Source of the DNA: JBKDZL01 sp047971145
Lineage (GTDB): Bacteria > Bacillota_I > Bacilli_A > Erysipelotrichales > Erysipelotrichaceae
DNA: 47,273 nucleotides
Assembly (NCBI GenBank): GCA_047971145.1
Contig: JBKDZL010000079.1
Location: 1-47,273 of the forward strand
Direction of reading: 5' to 3'
Each line of letters opens with the position of its first letter. Within the stretch, counting starts at the first letter, position 1. Made by a program: the position numbers and the translations under genes. The notes beneath the pieces were generated by a model that was not told the origin of the DNA, searched no databases, and saw only the letters and a program-made list of their open reading frames with translations. Shown here piece after piece: positions 7,698 through 16,878 of this stretch.

Positions 7698-10600
7698 CTA
7701 GTCTAAACTTTCAAACTCTTCAATTTCTTGAGTTTCTTCTGCTACTTCTTCTAATACTGGTTGAACATATTCTAACTCAGCAGCTTCACGCTCTTCTTTT
7801 AGTTTTTGCTCGACAGATTTAGTTTCTGTACGTTTTTCTACAATTTCATTATTTTCATTATCCAACATCTTAACATCAATTGCCAATGCTTTTAATTCAT
7901 ATAATAAAACTCTAAAAGATTCAGGGATATTAGCTTCTGGTATATCTCTACCTTTAATAATAGCCTCATAGGTCTTAGTACGTCCAACAATATCATCAGA
8001 CTTAACAGTTAAAATTTCTTGTAAGGTATTGGCAGCACCATAGGCCTCTAAAGCCCAAACTTCCATTTCTCCAAATCTTTGACCACCATTTTGAGCTTTA
8101 CCACCTAATGGTTGTTGAGTCACTAAAGAGTATGGTCCAATAGCTCTTGCATGTAATTTATCATCAACCATGTGAGCCAATTTAATCATATACATTACCC
8201 CAACTGAAACTCTCTCATCAAAAGCTTCACCAGTTTTACCATCAATTAAGACAGTTTTACCATCTGAGGAAATATTGGCTTCAGCCATGATATCAATCAA
8301 TTCATCATTGCTAATACCATCAAATACTGGTGTAGCAAATTTAACACCTAAATTCTTAGCAGCAAGTCCTAAATGAATTTCCAATACTTGCCCAATATTC
8401 ATACGTGATGGCACTCCAAATGGACTTAACATAATATCTATAGGCGTTCCATCAGCCATAAAAGGCATATCTTCCTCTGGTAATATTTTAGAGATAACTC
8501 CCTTATTACCATGTCTTCCTGCCATTTTATCTCCTTCAGATATTTTACGTTTCTGAACCACATAAACTTTAACAACCTCTAAAACACCTGCCGACAAATC
8601 ATAGCCTTCAGAACGCTTAAATACTCTAACTGATTGTACAATACCAGCTCCACCATGAGGAACTTTTAGAGAATTATCTCTAACCTCACGTGATTTTTCA
8701 CCGAAGATGGCTAACAACAACCTTTCCTCAGGTGGTATTTCTGATTGCCCTTTAGGAGTAACTTTACCCACTAAGATATCACCTTCTTTTACTTCAGCAC
8801 CAATCATAACAATACCTCTGGTATCTAAGTGTCTAGTTGAAGCTTCCGAAACATTAGGGATATCCCTAGTTAATTCTTCATGACCTAATTTTGTATCACG
8901 AACCTCTATTTCATACTCTTCGATATGAATTGAAGTATAAACATCATCCTTTACTAATCTTTCACTCATGATAATAGCATCATCATAGTTATAACCATGC
9001 CATGTCATAAATGCTATAGTCACATTTTGACCTAAAGCTAATTCTCCCTCTTCCATAGAAGGTCCATCAGCCAAAATTTCACCAGTTTTTACTTTTTGAC
9101 CAACACTAACAATTGGTTTTTGATTAACACAAGTTCCTTGGTTAGAGCCAACAAATTTTTGTAATTTATACTCAACATGACCATTAGCCTCTGCCACAAG
9201 AATTTTAGTAGAATCAACATAAGTGACTATCCCATCAGCATCAGCTGTTAAACCAGAGCCAGAATCCTGAGCCAATCGATACTCAATTCCTGTACCAACA
9301 TAAGGTGATTGAGGCTTAAGTAATGGAATAGCTTGACGTTGCATATTTGCTCCCATTAAAGCACGAGAAGCATCATCATTCTCTAAAAACGGAATACAAG
9401 CAGTTGCGACCGAAACAATTTGTTTAGGCGAAACATCGGCTAATTGAACATCCTCACGCTTAACAAAAACAGTATCTCCACTCTCACGAGCAACAACTTG
9501 ATCATTGATTAATTTACCACCAACAACCTCATTCGCTTGAGCAATAATATAATCTTTTTCTTGATCTGCAGTTAAATAAATAACATCATCAGTAACACTA
9601 AAATCCTTAGAAACTACACGATAAGGCGTTTGAATAAAACCATACTCATTAATACGAGCATAAGTAGTTAAATTAGAAATCAATCCAATATTAGGACCCT
9701 CAGGAGTCTCAATTGGACAAATACGACCATAGTGTGAGTTATGAACATCACGCACTTCAAAACCAGCTCTCTCCCTAGTTAAACCACCAGGACCTAAAGC
9801 TGAAATACGGCGCTTATTAGTTAACTCAGCTAAAGGATTAGTTTGATCCATAAATTGCGATAATTGTGAAGAAGAGAAAAACTCTTTAATCGCAGCTGTC
9901 AGTGGCCTAATATTAGATAAATTCTTTGGTGTTAAAGCAGAAATATCAGCAGAAATAGACATTCTCTCTTTAACAGTTCTCTCAATTCTTGACAAACCAA
10001 TTCTAAATTGATTTTGAATTAACTCACCAACTGATCTAATTTTCTTATTACCCAATTGATCAACATCATCCTCTTCTCCAATGCCATCTATCATATTTAA
10101 CAAATAGCTATAAGAAGCATACATATCACCTATTAAAATAGTTTTACGCTGAGTTAATTGATCAGGACCAACTAATTTTATCTTGTGAGTGTTATCCTCA
10201 TTAGAGTACAACCAACCCTCAACAACAGCAGCACCCACTAAATAAACATCAACACTCTCTTTTTCTACAATTTTTCTTAAAGTGCTCTCAGCATCATTAC
10301 TTAATGTATTAACAGCAGCACCCACTAAATAAGTGTCAACCATGTTAGCATTTTTGTGTTGAATATCATTATTCTTTTTATCAACAATACGACCAATACT
10401 AAATAAACGCTGACCATAATTTAAGACAGAATTAATATTTTTCTTATTCAAGCTAACTTTTCTACTAGTAATAATAGAGTAGATACTGATAACTTTAAAT
10501 TCTTTTCTTATTTTCTTAACATCTGCAGCAGTTAAAACTGTACCTTCATAAATAGTAAAATCTTTACCTTCTAAATCAGTAGCAACAATTCTACCTTCCA

Positions 10601-11813
10601 AATAATAATCAGTTTCTACCTCAACAACATTTTTTGCAATATAAACAGGATTGTAAGGCCACGCAGTAGTGCCTGCCCCTTTGGCATAAATTCCCTTCAA
10701 CAATTCTCTTTCTTCTTTACCAACAAAGCTACCAGCTTTTAAAACAACTTTACCATCAGGACCAAGCACATCTTCTGCCACCACATGTCCTTCAAATCTA
10801 GTTGCAAGATTTAATTTACGATTTAAAGTATAACGGCCAGTTTTTGTTAAATCGTATCTACGAGAATCAAAGAATTTTGAATTCATTAAATTGATAGCAC
10901 CATCAACAGTTGCGACCTCATCGGCTCTCTGGTTTTCATAAACCGTCAATAAAGCCTCATCAGTAGTCTTAGTTTTGTCTTGCACCAAAGTATTAATAAT
11001 TTCACTATAATTACCAAATAGTGAAGTATATAAGGCAAAATACTGATTCAAAAACTCTCTTTCATTATTTTCATCATAAATATCTTTATAAACAGGTAAA
11101 GATAAAGCTTCTAAAAAGTTGCACATACCTTCCAAATCATAACCATCATTACTATTTTTTAAATTCAGTGATAAACCAGCTGCTTTAAATAAAATTGTCG
11201 AAACAATTTTTCTTTTTCGATCAATACTGGTATTAATAATTTGACCAACTGCCGCCTTTTTATTATCACTCATATATTCTAACCAAGTACCTCTAGCTGG
11301 TAATACTTCTCCTAAGTAAATTTCTTTATAGGTTTTATCCTCAGCCCCAATTTTATAATAAGCACCAGGTGATCTAACAATCTGAGAAACAATAACGCGC
11401 TCAGCCCCATTAATAACAAAAGTTCCACTTTTGGTCATTAAAGGAAAATCACCAAGGAAAACATTTTCTTCCTTGCTGATAAGCTCACCGGTAGAATTGT
11501 CCATAGAAACCAACTCCATATTAGCTCTTAAAGAGGCAGCATAAGTTCCTTCTCTATATTTACACTCATCAACTGTAAACTTTGGTTTTTCAAAGTAATA
11601 GTCTTTAAAATTTAATGTAACTGATTTAGCATGGTTCTGTATAGGATAAATTTCACCAAACACCTCTTGAATCCCTTCATTTTGAAACCACTCGTACGAA
11701 TCCGTTTGAATTTCAACTAAATTAGGTAGTTCTAAGTCACCACTAACTTTTGAATAATCACGTCGTTCTGTTCTCCCATTTTTAATGATTTTGTATGATT
11801 TGTTTTTAGCCAT
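7698..11813 (-). CDS. rpoB: DNA-directed RNA polymerase subunit beta
   Basis: Second largest RNA polymerase subunit, 1371 aa from ATG 11813. I prefer this start because AGGAAAGG lies 9 nt upstream of it, while it directly abuts the earlier ATG at 11822. The protein is about 180 aa longer than B. subtilis RpoB (1193); the extra length is N-terminal to the rifampicin region, in the lobe domain. It contains the near-repeat YLVGAAV twice (about residues 492 and 521). The rifampicin cluster reads SSSQLSQFMDQTNPLAELTN followed by KRRISALG; the residue matching E. coli His526 is Asn (codon 9818-9816, residue 666). The C-terminus is an acidic tail (ETQEIEEFESLD). The ribosomal-protein genes rplJ/rplL that often precede rpoB are absent; it has its own promoter. 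Confidence 0.97.
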   Translation of the reverse strand: MAKNKSYKIIKNGRTERRDYSKVSGDLELPNLVEIQTDSYEWFQNEGIQEVFGEIYPIQNHAKSVTLNFKDYYFEKPKFTVDECKYREGTYAASLRANMELVSMDNSTGELISKEENVFLGDFPLMTKSGTFVINGAERVIVSQIVRSPGAYYKIGAEDKTYKEIYLGEVLPARGTWLEYMSDNKKAAVGQIINTSIDRKRKIVSTILFKAAGLSLNLKNSNDGYDLEGMCNFLEALSLPVYKDIYDENNEREFLNQYFALYTSLFGNYSEIINTLVQDKTKTTDEALLTVYENQRADEVATVDGAINLMNSKFFDSRRYDLTKTGRYTLNRKLNLATRFEGHVVAEDVLGPDGKVVLKAGSFVGKEERELLKGIYAKGAGTTAWPYNPVYIAKNVVEVETDYYLEGRIVATDLEGKDFTIYEGTVLTAADVKKIRKEFKVISIYSIITSRKVSLNKKNINSVLNYGQRLFSIGRIVDKKNNDIQHKNANMVDTYLVGAAVNTLSNDAESTLRKIVEKESVDVYLVGAAVVEGWLYSNEDNTHKIKLVGPDQLTQRKTILIGDMYASYSYLLNMIDGIGEEDDVDQLGNKKIRSVGELIQNQFRIGLSRIERTVKERMSISADISALTPKNLSNIRPLTAAIKEFFSSSQLSQFMDQTNPLAELTNKRRISALGPGGLTRERAGFEVRDVHNSHYGRICPIETPEGPNIGLISNLTTYARINEYGFIQTPYRVVSKDFSVTDDVIYLTADQEKDYIIAQANEVVGGKLINDQVVARESGDTVFVKREDVQLADVSPKQIVSVATACIPFLENDDASRALMGANMQRQAIPLLKPQSPYVGTGIEYRLAQDSGSGLTADADGIVTYVDSTKILVAEANGHVEYKLQKFVGSNQGTCVNQKPIVSVGQKVKTGEILADGPSMEEGELALGQNVTIAFMTWHGYNYDDAIIMSERLVKDDVYTSIHIEEYEIEVRDTKLGHEELTRDIPNVSEASTRHLDTRGIVMIGAEVKEGDILVGKVTPKGQSEIPPEERLLLAIFGEKSREVRDNSLKVPHGGAGIVQSVRVFKRSEGYDLSAGVLEVVKVYVVQKRKISEGDKMAGRHGNKGVISKILPEEDMPFMADGTPIDIMLSPFGVPSRMNIGQVLEIHLGLAAKNLGVKFATPVFDGISNDELIDIMAEANISSDGKTVLIDGKTGEAFDERVSVGVMYMIKLAHMVDDKLHARAIGPYSLVTQQPLGGKAQNGGQRFGEMEVWALEAYGAANTLQEILTVKSDDIVGRTKTYEAIIKGRDIPEANIPESFRVLLYELKALAIDVKMLDNENNEIVEKRTETKSVEQKLKEEREAAELEYVQPVLEEVAEETQEIEEFESLD

Positions 11814-11884
11814 CAACGCCATCCTTTCCTGTTTTTTTAAACACTAAAAAAAGCGCGCAAAAGTCACTACTAATGCAATTTATA

Positions 11885-11913
11885 ATATTATCACTATTAT
11901 TATTATTAGTCAA
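11885..11913 (-). promoter_or_regulatory. rpoB promoter
   Basis: Minus-strand TTGACT (11913-11908), 17-bp spacer, TAATAT (11890-11885): a near-consensus housekeeping sigma promoter. It gives a leader of roughly 65 nt before ATG 11813, in which I see no terminator-like fold. Confidence 0.8.
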
Positions 11914-11932
11914 GGAGAAATAAATCAGTACT

Positions 11933-12139
11933 AGTGTAAAGTTTCTAGAGAAATCAAACATATATTACACTTTTGTTGTTGTTTATATTAGTTAGTTATA
12001 AAATAGTATTCAACTATTTGATTAAAACTTCTAAACCCTAATGTTTTAGTATGGATATTATTGTATCAATCACCATATCTTTGTACTTTACTCTTTAATT
12101 TTTCTTCACTTTTAAAATTCACTCCTAATCATAAAACAC
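11933..12139. other. Gene-free stretch between the rpoB and lysine-importer promoters
   Basis: No convincing gene. AT-rich. It contains an inverted repeat AGTGTAA (11933-11939) / TTACACT (11965-11971) with a 25-nt loop, which could be a regulatory site between the divergent promoters or chance in AT-rich DNA. A 15-codon frame starting ATG near 12051 has no ribosome-binding site and is not called. Confidence 0.3.
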
Positions 12140-12168
12140 TTGACAGCTATATTAAACTAAGCTATTAT
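12140..12168 (+). promoter_or_regulatory. Promoter of the lysine-riboswitch/ABC importer transcript
   Basis: TTGACA (12140-12145), exactly 17 bp, TATTAT (12163-12168). Full -35 consensus and a one-mismatch -10. The start is expected near 12175, just before the riboswitch P1 helix. Confidence 0.85.
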
Positions 12169-12183
12169 TTAGCCATACCAAAA

Positions 12184-12342
12184 ATAACTAGAGGTAGCGA
12201 TGCAAATTAGTACTTAGTGGAGTTGGCAAACTATGAAACTAAGAAAAGGTAACCATCGCCGAATGGATTGATTAGGCATAATCTTTCTGTGGTGTAATAA
12301 GTAATACTTATTATACTCCTTCCTTATTGGAAGAGGAGCTAT
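12184..12342 (+). ncRNA. Lysine riboswitch (L-box) aptamer
   Basis: All five helices of the lysine aptamer can be drawn. P1: ATAACT (12184-12189) with AGCTAT (12337-12342), one mismatch. Conserved GAGG follows P1 at 12191-12194, and a second GAGG precedes its 3' arm at 12333-12336. P2: GCGATG (12197-12202) / CATCGC (12254-12259). AGTA is at 12209-12212. P3: CTTAGT (12213-12218) / ACTAAG (12238-12243), followed by AAAAGG. GCCGAA is at 12258-12263. P4: GATTA (12270-12274) / TAATC (12279-12283). P5: GTGTAATAAG (12292-12301) / CTTATTATAC (12307-12316). The conserved bases and their order match the known family (Thermotoga, Bacillus lysC). It is followed by an expression platform and an importer operon. 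Confidence 0.9.
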
Positions 12343-12392
12343 ACGAACTTCATTTACTATTTAAGTGAACTGTATAGCACAGTTCATTTTTT
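12338..12392 (+). promoter_or_regulatory. Riboswitch expression platform: antiterminator and terminator
   Basis: Terminator: GAACTGT (12367-12373), loop ATAGC, ACAGTTC (12379-12385), then ATTTTTT. Alternative antiterminator: GCTATAC (12338-12344) with GTATAGC (12372-12378), plus inner ACTT (12347-12350) / AAGT (12363-12366). The two folds exclude each other, and the antiterminator's 5' arm overlaps the 3' strand of P1. Lysine-bound P1 should therefore free the terminator: an OFF switch. Confidence 0.85.
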
Positions 12393-12410
12393 GGTAAAGG
12401 AGGAAAAGTT

Positions 12411-13232
12411 ATGAAAAAACTTATTATTTTATTAGTATTATCCCTACTATTAGTAGGATGTGGCAGTAGCGATTCAAATACCAATAGCAATACCTTAACT
12501 GTTGGTATGGAGTGCAATTATGCACCTTTTAATTGGACTCAAACCACTGGTACTGCGGTTAATGGGAACACCCCTGTCTTAATTGATGGTGGAAATGCAG
12601 GATATTGTTGGGGTTATGATGTGTTAATTGCTCAAAAAATTGCGGAGGCAATGGATAAAGAATTAGTGATTAAAAAAATTGCTTGGGATGGTTTAGTACC
12701 TGCCATTCAAGCTAATGATATTGATTTAATTATTGCTGGTATGACCGACAATGCCGAGCGAAGAGCGAGTTTAGATTTCACAACTCCCTATTATCAATCA
12801 GAAATGGTCTTAATTGTTAGAAAGGACTCTAGTTGGGCTACCGCTACTAACATTCAAGATTTTAAGGGGGCAAGAGTGGTGGCACAATTAAATACTTTCC
12901 ATAATGATTTAATTGAACAAATCAATGGGGCAATCCATGAAACACCATTAGCGACTTTCCCCTTAATGACAGTTGCCTTGCAAAATGATGCAGCTGATGC
13001 AATGGTCTCTGAACTACCTGTAGCCATGTCAATTACTGCAGCTAACTCTGATTTAACTTATATTCAATTTAGTACTGAAAATGGTTTTGAAGCAGGAGCT
13101 GATACTAGTGTATCTATTGCTACTGCGATTGATAGTACGATCTTTGATCAAGTACAAAAAGCGCTAGATTCAATAGATGCAGAAACACGCACTGAGCTAA
13201 TGCAATTTGCCTTGGCTAATCAGCCGGAGTAA
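12411..13232 (+). CDS. Amino-acid ABC transporter substrate-binding lipoprotein (probably lysine)
   Basis: Extracellular solute-binding protein of the family-3 (polar amino acid) type, 273 aa. The signal peptide ends in the lipobox LVGC with the lipidated Cys at residue 17, followed by a Ser/Asn-rich linker. Family features include a binding-site region around CNYAPFNW, DIDLIIAGMTDNAERRASLDFT (the typical "vD.iiagmt.T.eR...vdFS" stretch) and the second-lobe AQLNTFHNDLIEQING. ATG 12411 follows AAAGGAGG. Substrate assignment to lysine comes from the riboswitch in its leader, not from the protein itself; arginine or another cationic amino acid remains possible. First gene of the importer operon with permease and ATPase. 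Confidence 0.92.
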   Translation: MKKLIILLVLSLLLVGCGSSDSNTNSNTLTVGMECNYAPFNWTQTTGTAVNGNTPVLIDGGNAGYCWGYDVLIAQKIAEAMDKELVIKKIAWDGLVPAIQANDIDLIIAGMTDNAERRASLDFTTPYYQSEMVLIVRKDSSWATATNIQDFKGARVVAQLNTFHNDLIEQINGAIHETPLATFPLMTVALQNDAADAMVSELPVAMSITAANSDLTYIQFSTENGFEAGADTSVSIATAIDSTIFDQVQKALDSIDAETRTELMQFALANQPE

Positions 13233-13237
13233 AAGTA

Positions 13238-14050
13238 ATGATGATCAGTACAGTTATTAAACAATTGATCATTGCCACAGCAATGCCTGAAACTAATGGA
13301 TTCTTTGAATGGGTAGTTTATTTATTTACTAATAATATTCCCCTGTTTATCGCAGGAATTCAAAACACCCTATTAATTGCCTTAACTGGTACTTGTTTAG
13401 GTTTAGTAATTGGTTTAGTTGTTGGGGCAATTCGTGCTACTAAAGTACATCCCAAAGATAGCTTTATAATTAAATTAGTGAAAAGATTTTCGATATTTCT
13501 TTCTTCTTGCTATGTAGAAATATTTCGAGGAACACCAATGATGGTACAGGCCATGTTTATTTATTATGGTTTAAGACCTTTGATTGGTTGGAGTGCTTTG
13601 ATTGCGGGTATTTTTATTGTTACGATTAATACTGGTGCCTATATGTCAGAAATCATTAGAGCAGGAATACAATCAGTTCCTAAAGGTCAATCCGAGGCCG
13701 CTAGTGCGCTAGGCTTTAGCACTAAACAAGCTATGTTTAATATTATTTTACCTCAAGCTCTACGCAATGCCTTTCCAGCTATTGGTAATGAATTTGTAGT
13801 GAATATTAAAGATTCTAGTGTCCTAACTGTTATATCTGTTACAGAGCTTTATTTTCAAACATCATCAGTTGCTGGGACAAATTACAAATACATGGAAGCT
13901 TTCTTTATTGCTGCTTGTATCTACTTCACACTAACATTTACTGTTACTAGAATTTTAAGATTCATTGAAAAGCGTCTATCTAATACCACCAGTAATTTTA
14001 CTGGCAGTCAAACAACCCCTGATGCTCTAACCTTAAAAGGAGAAGACTAA
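13238..14050 (+). CDS. Amino-acid ABC transporter permease (probably lysine)
   Basis: Integral membrane component of the HisM/GlnP class, 270 aa. It has about five to six membrane segments, starting with an amphipathic N-terminus and NIPLFIAGIQNTLLIALTGT. The EAA loop that docks the ATPase is clear: EAASALGFSTKQAMFNIILP, preceded by AGIQSVPKGQS. EIFRGTPMMVQ, typical of this class, is also present. It starts 5 nt after the binding-protein gene (GGAG at 13226 as ribosome-binding site; two adjacent ATG at 13238 and 13241). One permease gene implies a homodimer. Confidence 0.93.
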   Translation: MMISTVIKQLIIATAMPETNGFFEWVVYLFTNNIPLFIAGIQNTLLIALTGTCLGLVIGLVVGAIRATKVHPKDSFIIKLVKRFSIFLSSCYVEIFRGTPMMVQAMFIYYGLRPLIGWSALIAGIFIVTINTGAYMSEIIRAGIQSVPKGQSEAASALGFSTKQAMFNIILPQALRNAFPAIGNEFVVNIKDSSVLTVISVTELYFQTSSVAGTNYKYMEAFFIAACIYFTLTFTVTRILRFIEKRLSNTTSNFTGSQTTPDALTLKGED

Positions 14051-14051
14051 G

Positions 14052-14780
14052 ATGAATCACTTTTTAGAAATAAGCAATTTGAGAAAACACTTTGGTGACT
14101 TAGAAGTTTTAAAAGATATTAACTTTCATATGAATAAAAGCGAAGTAGTTTGCTTAATTGGTTCCTCAGGCAGTGGTAAGTCAACCCTTTTACGTTGTAT
14201 TAATTTATTAGAATGGCCAGATGCTGGTAAAATCATTGTTGATGATCAATCTATTTTAGATGATAAGCTAGATGTTAATCAGTATCGCTCTAAAGTTGGT
14301 ATGGTATTTCAACAATTTAATTTATTTGAACACTTATCTGTCATTGATAATTGTATGATAGCACAAATTAAAATTTTAAAAAGAAGTAAAGAAGAGGCCG
14401 CTACAAAAGCAATCCACTATTTAGAAAAAGTAGGACTAAAAGATTTCATTAATGCTCCTGCGGCTAAATTATCAGGTGGACAAAAACAAAGAGTCGCAAT
14501 TGCACGAAGTTTGTGTATGGACCCTAAAATGCTATTATTTGATGAGCCCACTAGTGCTTTAGATCCTGAAATGGTAAAAGAAGTTCTCAACATTATGAAG
14601 CAGTTGGCAGAAGATGGTTTAACCATGTTAGTGGTAACCCATGAAATGAAATTTGCCAAAGAAGTTGCGAATAGAGTTGTTTTTATGGATAAGGGTGTAA
14701 TTGCCCAAGTTGGTAGTCCTGATGAAATATTTAACCACCCTACCGATCAGCGACTTAAATCTTTCTTAGCTCACGAATAA
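14052..14780 (+). CDS. Amino-acid ABC transporter ATP-binding protein (probably lysine)
   Basis: Cytoplasmic ATPase of the polar amino-acid uptake family, 242 aa, full length. Walker A GSSGSGKST is at 37-45, Q-loop FQQFNLFEH, signature LSGGQKQR from Leu140, Walker B LLFDEP with Asp164 and Glu165, D-loop SALDP, and the switch His in VVTHEMKFA. It starts one base after the permease stop, so translation is probably coupled. Last gene of the riboswitch-controlled operon. Confidence 0.95.
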   Translation: MNHFLEISNLRKHFGDLEVLKDINFHMNKSEVVCLIGSSGSGKSTLLRCINLLEWPDAGKIIVDDQSILDDKLDVNQYRSKVGMVFQQFNLFEHLSVIDNCMIAQIKILKRSKEEAATKAIHYLEKVGLKDFINAPAAKLSGGQKQRVAIARSLCMDPKMLLFDEPTSALDPEMVKEVLNIMKQLAEDGLTMLVVTHEMKFAKEVANRVVFMDKGVIAQVGSPDEIFNHPTDQRLKSFLAHE

Positions 14781-14782
14781 GT

Positions 14783-14810
14783 AAAAGGAATGAAATTAAT
14801 CATTCCTTTT
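14783..14810. terminator. Bidirectional terminator between the importer and the EF-G-like gene
   Basis: Eleven-base-pair perfect stem AAAAGGAATGA (14783-14793) / TCATTCCTTTT (14800-14810), loop AATTAA. The plus side continues into T's (to 14812); the minus side ends in TTTT. It serves the convergent genes on both sides. Confidence 0.85.
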
Positions 14811-14816
14811 TTCTTA

Positions 14817-16871
14817 TTATTTTTTGTTTTGTGCAATAATCTTATCTGCTAATTGCTGAGGCACAGGATCATATCTTTCAAAGATTTGCGTATATGTTGC
14901 CTTACCTTGTGACATAGATCTTAGCTCACTTGGATACTTTAACATTTCTGATTGTGGTACTTCAGCTGTAATATACTGTTCATTCGCTAGTAAGTCCATG
15001 CCCAAAATAATACCACGACGCTTATTAAAATCACCAATAATGGTACCAGTATACTCATCAGGACAAATTACCTCTACCTTAACAATCGGCTCTAATAAAA
15101 CAGGCTTAGCTTTAAGATAACCATCTTTAAAAGCTAAATGGGCAGCCGATTTAAAAGCTATTTCTTTTGAATCAACATCATGATACTTACCATCCACTAA
15201 AGTAGCCTTAACTCCAATGACTCTACAGCCAGCTAACAAACCCTCACTCATACACTCTCTTAAGCCTACCTCAACTGCACCAAAGAACTGTCTTGGCACT
15301 GCTCCTCCAAAGATTTTTTCTTCAAAAATCATTTCCTCAGAATCACAAGGCTCAAAATCAATAAAGACATGACCAAACTGACCAGCACCTCCTGATTGTT
15401 TCTTGTGTCTGCCCTCACCGGTTGCTTTTGCTCTAATTGTTTCTCGATAGGCAATTTTAGTCTCATTTAAATCTACTTCTACCTTATACTTATTTTTTAA
15501 TTTATTAACCAAAACATCTAAGTGCTGATCACCAATTGTATAAATTAGCATCTGATGAGTTTCTTTATTATTTTCAATGCGACATGCCATATCCTCTTCT
15601 TCTAATTTGTGCAGAGCACTACTAAGCTTGTCTTCATCATTTTTAGTTTTTGGCACCAAGGCCATAACTAACATCGGATTAGGAAAAACTATTGGATCAT
15701 ACTTAACAATTTTTTCACGACAACACAGGGTATCATTAGTATCAGTATGCTGCAATTTAACTACTGCCCCAATATCACCAGTAAATAATTTACCCACTGC
15801 CAACTGGTTTTTACCTTGCAAAGTATAAATCTGATTTATTTTTTCACTCTCTTGTTTATTAGCATTATACAAGTGAGCATCAGTAGTCAAGATTCCACTA
15901 CGCACTTTCAACAGACTAATTTTACCAACAAAAGGATCTACAATGGTCTTAAAAACAAAAGCACTTAAAGTTTCTTGCTCATTAGTTTTTAGCACGATAG
16001 TATTATTGTCTTTATCTTTGGCATTAATAGTATTATGCTCTTGATAGTTAGGGAAATATTCACTAATTAAATCCAATAATCTAATAATACCAGTTCCATT
16101 AAGCGCACTACCACAATAAATAGGGATAATATCTCCACTTCTAACACCTAATTTTAATCCTTTAGCCAGTAAATCATCATCAAAACTTTCACCAGCAAAA
16201 TAAAGTTCCATTAGCTCATCATCAGTTCCAGCAATTGCCTCTTTAATTTGCTCATAATAATCATCAATAATACTTACTAATTGCTCAGGAACTGCCTTTG
16301 CTTCTTTACTATCATCATAATACCAAGCCTTTTTTCTTAAAATATTGACAGAACCAATAACCTTTTTATTCTCAATAATCGGATATTCAAAAGGTATTGC
16401 CATATTACCAAAATTACTTCTGAGCTCACTAACCACCTTTTCAAAAGATACTGTCTCCTCATCGATTTTATTAATGAAGAATATGGTTGGTAAATTTCTC
16501 TTTTTTAACTCTTTAATGGCATTAAATACTCCAGCACTAAGAGGATCTTTACCATCAACAACTATTAAACCATTATCAGCCACCGCAACCGCAGCTTTAC
16601 TCTCCGCAATAAAATCTAAATAACCAGGGGTATCTAAGAAATTTATTTTAGTGCCCTTCCACTCAACCGGAACAATAGATGTATAAACACTCATTCCTTT
16701 TCTAACTTCATCAGGGTCGCTATCAATAATACTACTGCCCTCACTAGCCACACCCATTCTATCTATTACTTTAGTTTCTAATAACATAGCTTCAAGAACT
16801 GTACTTTTCCCAGCTTCACTATGACCTAAAACTACAACATTTCTAATGTTTTTTGCTAAATAATCTTTCAT
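14817..16871 (-). CDS. EF-G-like translation GTPase (FusA2-type paralogue)
   Basis: A 684-aa protein with the five-domain layout of elongation factor G, but it belongs to the divergent EF-G-like group and is probably not the main EF-G. The P-loop is GHSEAGKS (16-23) rather than the usual GHIDAGKT. Switch II reads DTPGYLDF (80-87), with Tyr where EF-G and EF-Tu have the catalytic His. NKID (134-137) is intact. Domain IV has GGAGQFGHVFIDFEP. Family members with these changes are known, but their role is poorly defined (ribosome-linked, possibly a stress or assembly function). ATG 16871 is 7 nt after the ankyrin gene's stop, so the two genes form an operon. The gene ends at a bidirectional terminator. 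Confidence 0.9.
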   Translation of the reverse strand: MKDYLAKNIRNVVVLGHSEAGKSTVLEAMLLETKVIDRMGVASEGSSIIDSDPDEVRKGMSVYTSIVPVEWKGTKINFLDTPGYLDFIAESKAAVAVADNGLIVVDGKDPLSAGVFNAIKELKKRNLPTIFFINKIDEETVSFEKVVSELRSNFGNMAIPFEYPIIENKKVIGSVNILRKKAWYYDDSKEAKAVPEQLVSIIDDYYEQIKEAIAGTDDELMELYFAGESFDDDLLAKGLKLGVRSGDIIPIYCGSALNGTGIIRLLDLISEYFPNYQEHNTINAKDKDNNTIVLKTNEQETLSAFVFKTIVDPFVGKISLLKVRSGILTTDAHLYNANKQESEKINQIYTLQGKNQLAVGKLFTGDIGAVVKLQHTDTNDTLCCREKIVKYDPIVFPNPMLVMALVPKTKNDEDKLSSALHKLEEEDMACRIENNKETHQMLIYTIGDQHLDVLVNKLKNKYKVEVDLNETKIAYRETIRAKATGEGRHKKQSGGAGQFGHVFIDFEPCDSEEMIFEEKIFGGAVPRQFFGAVEVGLRECMSEGLLAGCRVIGVKATLVDGKYHDVDSKEIAFKSAAHLAFKDGYLKAKPVLLEPIVKVEVICPDEYTGTIIGDFNKRRGIILGMDLLANEQYITAEVPQSEMLKYPSELRSMSQGKATYTQIFERYDPVPQQLADKIIAQNKK

Positions 16872-16878
16872 GTTACAC

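Noticed and set aside
11814..11822. Earlier ATG of rpoB
   Set aside because: The ribosome-binding site abuts it with no spacing, whereas ATG 11813 is 9 nt away; the difference is three residues only.
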